The position numbers and the translations under genes were made by a program. From Ceratopteris richardii (taxonomy: Eukaryota; Streptophyta; Polypodiopsida; Polypodiales; Pteridaceae), in assembly GCA_020310875.1 (NCBI GenBank), contig CM035407.1:217426145-217490144 (forward strand): a DNA stretch of 64,000 nucleotides, given 5' to 3'. The notes under the pieces were generated by a model. It was not told where the DNA came from and did not search any database. It worked only from the letters and a program-made list of their open reading frames with translations. This document shows, one piece after another, positions 10,151 to 20,626 of this stretch (position 1 is its first letter; every line of letters starts with the position of its first letter).

Positions 10151-11155
10151 AGTTTGACCATACAGTCCTGGCAGATCAAGAGACACCTCCTCAAAGGTGA
10201 CAACAACGCCAATAACAACAGTACCATGAGTGGCTCCCAGCAACAACAACAAACAGTGCCACAACCACAGCCACAACCACAACCCCAACATCAGCAACAA
10301 CAGATTATCCCACCGCGTCCGGTACCAGCAAGGGTCACGTATACAAAATTTGGAGGATTTCCAAGGGATGATCCAGATGCGCATGCGCGGACCTTTGAGA
10401 TCAATTATGCAGTTTTGAACTACCAGGCTGACCCTGCCTAATGAAGCTTCATGATGGCTAATCGAATATGATTTGAACCACTTTTGATAGTATGATGATG
10501 TAAAGGATGCCTTTCTACAAAGGTTTCGATTAAAGAAGAACCCCGCCAAAATTTTTGACTACTTGCAGAACAATAGGCAGAAACCACACCAAACTGTACA
10601 GGATTATGCCATGTTGTTTTGGACACATTTGAGGTAGTTGCCACCTGCGCATGCTAATCTACTAGATGACGTTATCACTCAATGGTTCATCAATGGATTA
10701 AAGCCCCAATTGAAGCAGATTATGATCATAAGGAGTGTGGGTGGAATGGCTTTAGATGCCGTAATTGCTATGGTGTTACAATTAGAGAACAAAGTGGGCG
10801 GACTCATCGAAGACCTAGAGTGGCTGAAAGCGTTCAAGCAATCTAACGATGATTCTTTGAAACAAATATATTGTACCAAATGCAAAATCCAGGGCACTAC
10901 AGCTCAACATGTGTGTTGAATCAATTGTATTGTGCCATTTTCCATACAACAGACCACACTACGGAGACGTGCTCGTACAATGCCAAGGTACAGAGCAGAG
11001 CAGCGGTTAATTCCATTTTTCAGGAGCAGGGACAACCGGCTAGCCATTATGTACCACCACAGATGAGGAACACCCCGTACCAAGGATACAAGAATTATCA
11101 AGGAGGGCGGACAAATAACTTCGATCAAGCTCGATGGAATGCAGGCCCGTCATGA
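10145..11155 (+). pseudogene. Element H gag, capsid and zinc knuckles
   Basis: A Gln/Pro-rich linker (10235-10320) leads to KFGGFPRDDPDAHARTFE, the start of a retrotransposon gag domain. Frames with stops continue through VKDAFLQRFRLKKNP, TVQDYAMLFWTHLR and LLDDVITQWFINGLKPQ (10638-10919). Two knuckles follow across a frameshift: CTKCKIQG then HYSSTC, and CAIFHTTDHTTETC, in which the second Cys of CX2C is Phe. Stops at 10439-10444 and a one-base shift near 10900 inactivate it. Confidence 0.75.
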
Positions 11156-11245
11156 GAAGGTAGATCTAATCATGTACCATTTACAGTGTTTCTTTTCAAA
11201 TTGTCAGGAATATCGATTGTGCTTGAACCCAAATTATGCAGCTGG

Positions 11246-11776
11246 TATAGATTTGCAGGTTTATGCATACATCGATGCAGATTGGGCCGGTGGCCTTCCA
11301 GATAGAAGATCTACTAGTGGTTTTCTATTCTCACTTGGGAGTGCAACTATTACATGGAACAGCAAGAACCAACCCACTATTGCTTTGTCAAGTACAGAGG
11401 CTGAGTATAGAGGTGCTGCAATGGTAGCATGTGAGGCATCATGGCTAGAAATGCTACTTGCAGATTTAGGTGTGGAAGTGCTAAATTCTATCACTATTTA
11501 TTGTGATAATCTTAGCAGTTAGCATGGAATCCTATTTTCCATGCTAGAACAAAGCATATCAAGGTACATTATCACTTCATCAGAGAGAAGGTATTAGCAG
11601 GTGATATTGATCTTGTTTATGTGAGAACATATGAGCAGGTTGCTGATATTTTCACTAAAGCACTTGAAGCAGAGAAGCTGAAGAAGTTTCAAAAGATGCT
11701 TGGATTAGAGGACATGACGTTGAGCTTGAGGGGGAGTGTTGAGATATCAAGCTCAACATGTGATGATCGAGGATGA
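11246..11776 (+). pseudogene. Element D RNase H
   Basis: The frame to 11522 reads DLQVYAYIDADWAGG, NSKNQPTIALSSTEAEYRG and YCDNLSS, holding the catalytic Asp, Glu and Asp of copia RNase H. After a small deletion and frame change at about 11520, a second frame continues FHARTKHIKVHYHFIREKV to ADIFTKALEAEK and crosses the PPT into the LTR, stopping near 11776. The polyprotein ending inside the LTR is common in copia. Confidence 0.85.
11722..11736 (+). other. Element D polypurine tract
   Basis: GAGCTTGAGGGGGAG lies directly upstream of the TGTTGAG start of the 3' LTR, in the classical copia position. Confidence 0.8.
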
Positions 11777-12138
11777 CACGTATCAATTTTTTGTTTCTCT
11801 CACATGTATAGTGGTCATGCCAATATATGTCAGGGATACTTCATTGAGCTTTATTAGATTTATCTACTAAGAGTGATGGCACATTTGTTACTTGCCAGAT
11901 CACTCATTCATGGATATTAGTTTTTTCCTTATGTACTAATCTTTATATATTGCACTGGTTGTACTCTTGTTTTCAGGTCATTCTTGTAGATTCCTTTTTA
12001 TGTAATAGAAGAAGAAGAAGAAGAAGAAGAAGAAGAAGAAAAGATCATTCTTCCTTGCCTCAATTTGTGTGTGTGCTTCTCCGTGAGAGTGAGAGTGTGT
12101 GCATGTGAGCTCTCTTCCTTATCTCCTTCCTCGTGACA
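11737..12138 (+). repeat. Element D 3' LTR with GAA microsatellite
   Basis: 402 bp, starting TGTTGAG and ending GTGACA, followed by the CTACT TSD at 12139-12143. It contains an expanded GAA tract at about 12009-12040 that accounts for most of its extra length over the 5' LTR. Confidence 0.85.
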
Positions 12139-12143
12139 CTACT

Positions 12144-13957
12144 AACTCATGCGTTGACAATTATTTATGATGAAAAATATTTGAACGCAATGCAAGATTG
12201 ACAAATTTTAATGGACATATCTTTTGATGAATTAAGGATAGTAAGCTAGTCGCATTTCCAATTGGATTCCATGAATGTTGGCACTCGATATTTGTTCCAA
12301 AATCACACCAAACAATGTGGTCAAATGGATAGTACATCATCTCAACTACATGGGTACCAAATATAATATGTACCTTCTTTCTAAAGATTTTTGGTCTTGC
12401 ATCATTCACTAAATATAGTGGCAATATGGACCAAAATAGGATGTGGTGCTTAGTTGACTTTGCCACTCGTTTTTCTTGGCTTCAGTTGCTGTATTGAGTT
12501 TATTAATCCTTTGCACATGTATATGATATGGCTTTTACCACCATTACAAAATCACAAGGATATAACAGTAGAGCACTTTCTGTTAGGGGCTAAAGCATAC
12601 ATGGTTAGGCTTAAGCATTTCCAACATGGTCTTCCCTCCAGGACCTTTATGGTCTTCTTTAGCGCCTATTGCTTTTGTAAACTAGATCACAATATCAAAA
12701 GAAACCATACATGGTGCACTCAATTTTGAGAATGGAGTATCTATTAGTAGTGTCGTCACTACTAGCAAGGCACTCAAAATGTAAGGATCTTTTTGGATTT
12801 GAAGACCTAGGGTGTTCCTCATAAGATGTGCATTGTTGTTGCAATCTAACATAAAAAATTTGACTTCCATAAGGTAGAAAAATATATTGTTTCTTCCAAA
12901 TCTATATTCTACTGCATGTGGTATGCTACCAACAATGCCTAGGCCAAGATAGTCAATATGGCACTAAGGATACTAATTCATTTACTATAATCGTGCATTT
13001 TGTGGAAGGAACTTGGTGTTTTATGTGGTACATGAGCTTTAACTTGCATAATTTATGTGGCTCGAGGAGAAGAAGTTACTTTTTTCCCTATTTACATCAT
13101 CAGTAGATTTGCACCATTTATGCAAACTTGGAAGATACCCACCCTTGATGAAATCACTTAGGTGGCTCGTAGCACTTGCATGAGGGGGGCTAAGCCTTCC
13201 TATAGCTTAGAGATTAACACAACCACTATCTTAGCAGAACATCAGACAAAGAAAAGATTTGATCCACTCGCATTATCACCTACCACACTAGCTAGTCACA
13301 TTCCTCCTGGCACCACCCATGTCACACCATGCCAAACATCTAGATGTAGATCAAGTTTGGAGGAAACTAGCTAGCAAAAGCTTTCATTAGATGAAGATTT
13401 GGAGGAAAAATAAGTGGTTTCTCCAAGAGAAAATGTGTTGTCATAGTTTCATCACCTTAATCACCATTTTCACCACGAGTATCACCCATAGACACTAAAG
13501 AAAAAATGTAAACTAGTGTAGAAACAACCAATTACACATGTTTCCATCACTACTGAGGTCCCATTAGAGGTGCAAGACTTCCACTCATCACCAGAGTCCC
13601 ATTAGCATCAATAGAGCCTGCTCTAACCATGACACATGAAGCACTATATGAAACTGACTTTTTGGATGTTGAAGCCACATAGGATGCACAAATGCAAGAT
13701 ACCTATGAAGGAGACCCTTTGTCAATACACATAGCTTCTCCAAAAGTCCACTCTCATCAACTAGACTTGGTCATGACATGCAAGGTCATATCCATAGACC
13801 TATATTTACAAGAAAAGGTAATCACATCCACACAATCTTGTAACATCCAATGCTACAAACCATCACCATATCCACTCCCCATTATATAGACACAATCAAT
13901 CCGTTATCCTTAGTCACTTACATTCTCCAAGAAATTCATCTTTTTGCATTCCATGTT
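12144..13957. other. Unassigned intergenic DNA between D and C
   Basis: About 1.8 kb with only short ORFs (under 92 codons) and stops in every frame. I see no retrotransposon motif, tRNA or repeat. The last 900 bases contain Ser/Pro/Thr-rich translations with many stops that could be a very old coding remnant, but nothing identifies it. It is the left flank of copia C. Confidence 0.5.
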
Positions 13958-13962
13958 CACAC
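13958..13962. repeat. Left target-site duplication of element C (CACAC)
   Basis: CACAC abuts the 5' LTR and recurs at 34278-34282 right after the 3' LTR, more than 20 kb away. The match shows that these two LTRs belong to one insertion. Confidence 0.75.
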
Positions 13963-14190
13963 TATTGATATATTTAGGTAGTGATACGTGTGAACACTCT
14001 AGGACCATCGGGGCACTTTTTCCCCTCTTTAGGAGGTTTTTTTCCCCAACTTGTATACGCCTATTGCCCTAATGGGCTACTTATCTTTGTACCTTCTAGT
14101 GGTAATACATTCAATATTGTGTGTTGTGCTCCAAGCTTCTTATTCTTCCTTGTGTTGTTCGCATGCTTCTGCAGTCATCTAAATCCAACA
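13963..14190 (+). repeat. Element C 5' LTR
   Basis: 228 bp, matching the LTRs of B in reverse complement and 34048-34277 directly. The first bases are TATTGATA where B has TGTTGATA, so the terminal TG is mutated. It ends TCCAACA. Confidence 0.88.
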
Positions 14191-14545
14191 ATTGGAATCA
14201 GATCAGGTCGCCGCTTCATCTAGGGTGTCATCTACATCTCTTTGATTGCAGTCTTAGAATCGCACGAATATTGGTGAGCATACTTAGCATGTTTCTGAGA
14301 TCAAAATAGCTTCGCTATGTGGTGCCAAAATCGTGATCTGAGCTCGTCTCGACCTCTGAACGCACTATCGCAGTGCTTGTGCAAGCTATTTTGTCTTTTT
14401 ATGCCAAAGGTATATACCAGTTTTGGTCCACGAGTATAAGCGTCTCGAAGTCTGCTACATGTTTAGCAGAACTTGTTTGGGCAGTTCCATTCAACTTTTT
14501 GAGATACATTCAATTTTTTGCATCAAGGTATTTTTGTCATTGGCC
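14191..14545 (+). other. Element C leader with decayed primer-binding site
   Basis: Three bases after the LTR the sequence GGAATCAGATCAGG (14194-14207) corresponds to GGTATCAGAGCAGG of element B, with two substitutions. The rest aligns with the leader of B up to the gag ATG at 14546. Confidence 0.8.
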
Positions 14546-14746
14546 ATGGCTGAAAGCAGTGATGTATTTCGTATGTTGGGTGTTGAGGATAAGTTGGATG
14601 GTACCAACTACCTGTTGAGGGCTTATATGATGCGACATGTATTGGTTGCAAAATGAATGTGCAACATTGTGCAGGGTGTTGAAAAACATCCTATCACACC
14701 TCCAATTGTTACAACTGCAGGTATTGAAGCTGATGTAGAAGGAGTG
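14546..14746 (+). pseudogene. Element C gag, N-terminal fragment
   Basis: Starts MAESSDVFRMLGVEDKLDGTNY as in B and continues to VEKHPITPP and a divergent acidic stretch before homology stops at about 14746. A TGA at about 14654 (after HVLVAK) breaks it. B shows that the missing residues up to the resumption at 30029 are only about 15 codons, so little of gag itself was lost. Confidence 0.8.
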
Positions 14747-14839
14747 TGCTTCCCAGAAACCCGTGGTGAACATATCGTCCAAGGTTTGCTTGTAGCAGGC
14801 AGGGAGATATCTGATTCTTGCGTGCCATGCATAAGCGAC

Positions 14840-16319
14840 TCATATGCTCGGGGTTGTGCTCATATCATAAAGTAGGTCATAATTACCATTTATGAAGCCG
14901 GGAATCGGAGGCTGAATGTGACATACATTGCAGAAGGTTTTGAGCACTACTTGCATCATATCCAAGATTTTGAGCATCATCTGGGCAGCTACGTCTGGCA
15001 TGGGGTGAAGTCGTGGAAGCCAATGTCTGATAGTAGCCATCATATATGCTACTGTAGGTGTGCCTGTTGGTGGTGCGATCGAGGGGTAATTCAACCATTG
15101 CTTGCAGTTTGTGTTGTTCTGAACCTTTATAGCAAATGCTTTCCATGATCGTCTCCTTTGGACTGGTCCAAAGCAAGGGTTATATTTCAAATGCATGGGA
15201 GCATGGTCCCATGTCCGTAGCATTCCCGGATAGGTTTCCAGTGATTTCTGCCTCCAGATGGGTTGGAATATGGCCCCCTTTTTGGCTGCCTCTGGGATAT
15301 CCTCTGGTTCGAACTGAGTTGCGAAGGTAGGGTACTTGTTGGTGAGGCGTTTGATCTCAGCATTATAGTCAGCCAGCAGTACAAAATAGGGTTCATACTA
15401 TAACTCTGAACTAGTTATCAGTCTTCTAGGGGCCAAGTTTCTGAAATACTCTGATTGAAGTATGGTTTCTTCAATGGTCCGCATTGCCCACATCTGAGTA
15501 GATATACGTTCCTCATGAGTTGGCCCCATTTCTTCTACTTGTTTCATCCATGCCGAAGGGGGTTCCTCATATGTATCTTGTCCTTCCTCCGTGATTCGTC
15601 CTCCTAGAAGTGGTTGAGGCTCATAGTTGTCCTCAAATGTTTCCTCCACTGGAATGATTATTGCTTCTTCTTCTAGTGGCTGATCCGGTGGGGAGGGGGG
15701 TCGTTCATACTGTAACAATTTGATCTTTAATTCAGCCACCTGCTGTCGTAGCTCAAGTACCTCATTGGCCATTGATGATTCAGGCTCTGGTGAAGTTGCA
15801 GCATTGTCCATCTCTTTAGGTGTTGGTGGGTGTGGTGTAGGCACTTGGGATCCTTGTAGTTCCTTTACCTGGTCTACCAACTGGTCATGTGCCTCCAAGA
15901 GGGTTGCATAATCTTCTAACACCTGCTGAATGTGTTATGAGGGAACCGCTTGGAATTTGGCAGGGTCTATAGGTGCTCCAGGGGTATTTTCCATGGCTGC
16001 TTCTAGATTCTCTTGGTTTTGTTGTTGTAGCCTTTTGTTCTCTTCTTGAGCTTCTGCTAAGTGGCGACAAAGTAAAGCCATGTTTCTTTGTAGTCTAGCA
16101 TTGCGGCCCAGGTGATCTCTGAGTTGTTCTTCCATTACCCTAGTCGTGCAAGGCATTGACACGTGCCTGGAGTTGAGCCGAGAGATTGCACAACTCTGTG
16201 TTATTTTCTTCCAGTAACCTATACTCTTGCTTAAGTTGAGTGGCCACTTCGAACATGGTGTCTAGTGCATTACTAAATGATGTGGATGCAGGGGTAGAGG
16301 TGGAAAATGCAAAGGGTCA
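14840..16319 (-). pseudogene. Element G post-pol region, C-terminal half (unidentified)
   Basis: This is the downstream half of an unrecognised long frame. Minus-strand pieces are 16319-16140, 16162-15935, 15922-15398 and 15397-14840. The first three are rich in heptad-like sequence (LKQEYRLLEENNTEL, AQEENKRLQQQNQEN, LELRQQVAELKIKLLQYE), predicting long coiled coils. The last 180 codons look globular: FVLLADYNAEIKRLTNKYPT, RTWDHAPMHLKYNPCFGPVQ, then MMATIRHWLPRLHPMPD and CHIQPPIPGF. Breaks are a TGA at 16317-16319, a frameshift near 16145, a stop at 15935 and a TAG at 15398. It sits where other gypsy elements carry env-like or extra ORFs, but I see no signal peptide or membrane segment. Confidence 0.6.
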
Positions 16320-18672
16320 GGAAATGGGAAAGGGAAAAGTGGATGATGTGCCTATGAATGAAGTGAAATGTGATGATGTTGGAACAAACGTGGTGGTGGG
16401 TGCTCCTGTGGGTGGTGAAATGTCCATGGGATCGGACGTGATAGTGTGTGAAGTGTGGATTGTGAATTGTGAATACGGGAATGGTAGGTGGTGTGTTAGT
16501 GGTGGCAGTGAATGTGGGGGAGTTGGGTTGGGGAAGGGGCTTTTTATTATAATTCTCAACTTGTTGGAGTATATTTACAAGGTGTGTCCAGAATGGAGAT
16601 TGGGTTGATTCCGAGGGGGTTAAAAGGGGTACAGTGGATAGGGGTTGGGAGGGAGGAAATGTATTGGTGGATGGAAATGGGTGTGTTAAGGTTTGGCTAG
16701 TGGCAAGTGGCTGTCCGAGGGCTAGGAGATATGAAGGGTGACCTATTATAGTTTGATCGGTGGCAAGATGACCTATATGGGGTTCAAAAAATTGGGTGGA
16801 AGTGGTGGATGTAGGTAAAGGGGAGGATGGAGAAATGGTGGTGTGTATAACGGTTTCACCATGGGTGGATACTGGTTGTTCAGGAAGGCTAGTGGGGAAG
16901 GGTTCTGAGGGCTGGATGGGAGGTGATGGTGGAGATGGTATCTGTGTATTTACATATGGTTCCTCACTGTGAGTTGGGCTAGCCATGTGAACATCTTCTG
17001 AAGTGGTGGTAGGCAGGGCGGTAGAGACTTCCATTTGAATCATTTCTCCCCTTTGCGGTCGCGTATCGATCCTTCGTTGGTCACATTGATGGGTAGTGCG
17101 ATGTACCATGGTCCTCATGGCTTCCCCTATTCCGCAGGTTTCTGCCAAGAGATTCAATGATTCTACAAAATGCGGGTCAACATTCTCTGCATGCAGCATC
17201 TGGTTCACCAGTGCCCTATTTGCCTCTTTTGATAACTTGTGTCTTTTCTGTACCTGTTTGATTGTTCTGTAGAGCCGTTTGAGTTGTGCCATGTAGGCAG
17301 GAGCTTTCTCTTCACTCTCCTCTGGTTCATTTCCCTGTGCTCCTTCCTGATTCTGTGTGCTTTGAGCATGAGGATGTGGTGCCTCACCTTCCCAATGTAC
17401 TCTTCGGGCTTCACCATGTGGTCGTGTTCTCTGGGATGAAGATTCAGGGCCGTCGGTCTCAGAAAAACACTCACTCTCAGATAAGTGGGCTGTTTGCAGG
17501 AAGCTTTCAAAGTCAAAATTTGGATCCTCTGCCAAAGTGGCCATGGATGCAAACTCAGCATCTGTGGGTAGTGGAGGGGTAGATGGAGTGGGTTGTACCA
17601 TACCCCCTGATTGTGTTCCTTGGAGATGGATAGTGAAAGGGGCTACTTGTTCCTCTTCTCTGAGGGAGGCTTCTGTGGTGGCCTCACGAGGGATTAGAAC
17701 CTGTGGAAGCGAACCACGCATTCTTTTTGTAGGTTGCACCCCTGACTTCCGCCCCTTGAAGAATTCCAGTTGTGAGTACTTAAGGGCCCTTGCGATCCGT
17801 ACATCATAGGCAAGGCATCTGTAGATAATTCTTGTAATGGCACAGCAGCCATTCAAAGTAGGCTTCCGCACTCCTCGCTTGCCTGCTTCATATAACTGGT
17901 CCAGGATCCATACGGGCATTTTAATTGGAAAGCCTCCACTCTCTGCTAGGTATAATCCATACCATATTTTCTTATGAGGTTGGGTGAACCGGTCTTGCGC
18001 TGGAAATGCAAAGTGTTGAAGGCACATCCGCAGTGGTATGGCGATGTTGGGGGTGAGGGCACACATTTCTTTCAACTTCTTGATTTTGTTGTTCTTCATC
18101 GACTCTGGTATCAAAGGATCTCGATCAGAGGGTACATGGGTGCCATACATCTGAAGGGCCTCCCTGATTAAAGTGATATTCAACTCAAACTTCTTCATTT
18201 CTTCTTGCTTTGATAGAGAGGGCACCAGGAATGTGCCTGAATGATCTTTGTCTCCTGTCGCCTTGAGAGTTGCAATCAAGTAGTAGCACCGAAGAAAATC
18301 AGGTCTAGGCAAGGATGCACTAAAATAATCTTGCAATCCCGCTTTTTGCCAAATATCTTGAAGAGGGGCAACATTTTGCAATGCTTCAAACTCTCGTGAG
18401 AAGAACTGAAAGGTCCACCACACTCCTCCACATTCCAACTTGGATTCCCATATATGATCTGCGTCTCCCAAATCTCCTGGCATCTCATTAAACCAATGAG
18501 AATGCCCCTTTACTCTTTCTGTTAGGCCACTTGGTGGATCCGGAATGGGAATTCTTCTCACATTCAAAAGCTCTTCAGGCCTTGCTATCAATGGGGCCTC
18601 CACAGGCATGGTATCCCAACTGCTTTGAGTGCTAGTGCCTACCTGAGAGCTCGTGCCTGCTGCTACTACCAT
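16320..18672 (-). pseudogene. Element G post-pol region, N-terminal half (unidentified)
   Basis: A 799-codon open frame begins at the ATG at 18672. Residues 1 to about 330 look like a folded domain: WWTFQFFSREFEALQ, DFLRCYYLIATLKATGD, NKIKKLKEMCALTP, IPLRMCLQHFAFPAQDRF, KIWYGLYLAESGGFPIKMP and CCAITRIIYRCLAYD. An acidic Ser/Glu stretch, a short helical segment near residue 470 (LKRLYRTIKQVQKRHKLSKE), and a Pro/Ser/Thr-rich tail follow. The true frame shifts near 16480-16550: the 16559-16317 frame (MDISPPTGAP) joins better to the coiled-coil half. It lies 230 bp beyond the pol stop with a splice-acceptor-like sequence just upstream. I do not recognise the family. Confidence 0.6.
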
Positions 18673-18689
18673 GAGAATCGGGTGCTTAT

Positions 18690-18716
18690 CTGCTAGAAGA
18701 AGAAAGGCACATTAGT
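18690..18716 (-). promoter_or_regulatory. Putative 3' splice site before the G post-pol ORF
   Basis: The minus strand reads CACTAAT (branch-point-like CTAAT), then TGTGCCTTTCTTCTTCTAG, a pyrimidine tract ending in AG about 21 nt upstream of the ATG at 18672. Spacing and composition fit a plant acceptor. It suggests that the post-pol ORF is expressed from a spliced subgenomic RNA. This is inference; the donor site was not identified. Confidence 0.45.
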
Positions 18717-18901
18717 GTTGCATAGGAAACAAGATGTAATGGTGTTCCCTTCACAATACTAACATGACAATCTAGAAGGTTAGTGGTTAGGGTGAAGTGT
18801 TCGTATTAGATGTAAGTGGTGGTTAGTGGTTAGTGTCCTCCTAAATGCATACTGTGGACATGCAAAGTACTCAGAATGCACCTACATCAGAGTGGATGGA
18901 T

Positions 18902-20626
18902 TTACAAAATTGGGTCTGGAGGTTTGATACAGGGTTTAAGTCTCCAAAATTTGACTGAGGATTCGTGGTTCTTAGAGCTGATGACATGTAAAGGTCGATG
19001 AACTAGATTGTGCCGGATTTGGTACCTTTTGGGTACCCATTTCCAGACATTCCTAGGTTTGACTGGGGGTGTGACAGTGGAAGGTGTAGGTATCTTCCCT
19101 GAGCTGTTTGCCACGAGTGCTTGTGAGATTTGCTTTATTCTAGTGACTAGAGGTGAAGTAATTTGGGCTTGTAAGCAGGCCTTGGGCACCCATATCTGTC
19201 TAGCATTAGGGATGGCCTTCATTGACTGCTTAGGGACCCAAATAGAAATGGTATAGCTAGGGTGTTGCCTAGGGAGCTCCTGCACTTTGGTCCTTGATGG
19301 TGAGGCTTGCTTGATGCTTTTTTGAGAACCTGTCTCTGGAGCCGTGGTTTTTTCCCCTTTGCGTATCCAGATCTGCTTCATGCCGCGAGGTACTTCATGT
19401 TGCCGGAGTTGGTGCTCATGCTTCTTGTTCATCAGTCTCCTCAGTGTCGGGTGTTGCTGAGCCTTCCCCTTTAGATTCTTCTCTGGAACAGATGGGAGTT
19501 CCTCCTTGACTTCTGTACCTTTGGCAAGAGTGAAAATCCTCTGCACCATAGAACTTTGGACAAGAATAACATTATCTTCATGTGGGTTCTTGGAGGGACC
19601 ATGAGTTGGTGCCTGTTCTAATGGTTTGAGAGCTTGATTTTCTAATTCAATTGTAAGACGGCTTTGGCCTACCCAAGCCTGAAGAAGTCCATTTCTTAGG
19701 TTGAGGTTGACTGCGTGATCATAGATCCAGTCTTGGCCCAAGACAGGAGGTTCGGTAAGATCCTCGTCTTCACACACTAGCACTTTTGCTGGCATGAGGA
19801 CCTCTTGAATGTAGAGGGGAAGTTCCACCTCTCCCATGCAAGGGGTTTCAACACCTCCTAATCCTATCAGATATGCTTCTAGGGGTTTTACCTCCAATTG
19901 CAACTGCTGGCAATAAGAAAGCCGAACTGCACTAGTGGCTGCTCCTGAATCAATTAAAGCTCTTACAGTCCTTGTACTATCTCCTTGTCCAACTTCTAGG
20001 GTCACAAAAGGTCGTCGATCCACTATCTTATGGGTCCTCTTACCAGAAGCCTCACACATGGCAATGTGATAACCATGAACTTCATGATTGTCATTCATGG
20101 GTTGATCTCTACCTTGCCTTCGCAGTTTCATTCGTCGAATGCGTTCTAAATCTTCGGCCTGGGCTTCTTCACGAATTCGCTTTTCCTCTTCCTTACATTT
20201 CTTTGCAGTATTAAGTCGATTGAGCATTTCTTCAGTTAAGGGTTCTTGATATAGCTTGACTCTACATCCGCTTATGTAACTTGGTTGTACCTCACCCTCT
20301 AAGGTGGCTAGTTGTACAGCTCCACTTGTGGAGATCCTATTGATAATCATTGGTCCATAGCCTCTTTTCTCTAATTTTCGTGCATGCTGCTTCAGTGTGT
20401 AGACTAGGACTAGGTCTCCTGCTTTCAATCCTTTATCCTTCACATGTGTATCAAAATACGCCTTTTGCCTCTTCTTGGCTGCATAGATTCCTGCTGCAGC
20501 TCTCAATTGTGTCTCACCTAAACGTTCAAGATCAAAGATTCTAGAGGATAGTTCATGGCCAGTCCAATCATGCTCTTGTGCTACTCGTAATGTAGGTATC
20601 AAAAAATCCAATGGTAGCAGCGCATT
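18902..20626 (-). pseudogene. Element G pol C-terminus: integrase tail plus second aspartic protease
   Basis: A clean 569-codon frame continuous with the integrase apart from a TAG just after PFQMVFG. Residues 60-115 are the integrase C-terminal domain (LKAGDLVLVYTLKQ, KRGYGPMIINRISTSG, VQLATLEGE). Residues 130-165 are a charged helix. Residues 200-312 form a retropepsin-like domain: PFVTLEVGQG, the active-site triplet in ALIDSGAATSAV (D221-S-G), GLGGVETPCMGEVELPL and the PPVLGQDWIYDH element. The tail (410-530) is basic and repeats a tetrad (QIWIRK, IWVPK, IWVPK, WKWVPK). It ends at a TAA with a 230-bp spacer behind it. A protease already exists upstream of RT, so this is a second one. Confidence 0.85.

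Larger units (their letters stand above)
9014..11230 (+). mobile_element. Gypsy element H remnant nested in D
   Basis: A plus-strand Ty3/gypsy fragment: a probable 5' LTR, a tRNA primer site, gag, and then only a scrap of RT before copia D resumes. Everything from protease through integrase and the 3' LTR is deleted. The scrap at about 11205-11232 reads CQEYRLCLNPN, the same RT thumb-side motif seen in element G (CREYQVCLNPEKC). The junction to copia RNase H lies within about 11230-11246. No TSD can be tested because the right end is lost. Confidence 0.75.
7562..12138 (+). mobile_element. Copia element D, with LTRs but gutted
   Basis: This plus-strand copia has LTRs at 7562-7932 and 11737-12138 and a CTACT TSD. 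Its gag (8375-9013) and terminal RNase H (11246-11776) remain. Protease, integrase and RT are missing and a gypsy remnant, H, occupies the middle. It belongs to a different copia family from B and C: the LTRs and gag do not match theirs. It cannot be autonomous. Confidence 0.88.

Noticed and set aside
11205-11245. Copia RT fragment before the D RNase H
   Set aside because: CQEYRLCLNPN is a gypsy RT motif (compare CREYQVCLNPEKC in G), so I assign it to H, not to D.
12144-13957. Host gene in the spacer between D and C
   Set aside because: Short ORFs only, with no domain, no splice-linked coding pattern and no similarity I recognise.
14840-18672. Calling the post-pol region of G an envelope gene
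   Set aside because: No signal peptide, transmembrane helix or cleavage motif is visible; only the position resembles env-like ORFs.
20250-20611. Chromodomain at the end of the G integrase
   Set aside because: The sequence after the integrase C-terminal domain is a charged helix and then the second protease; no chromodomain aromatic cage pattern is seen.
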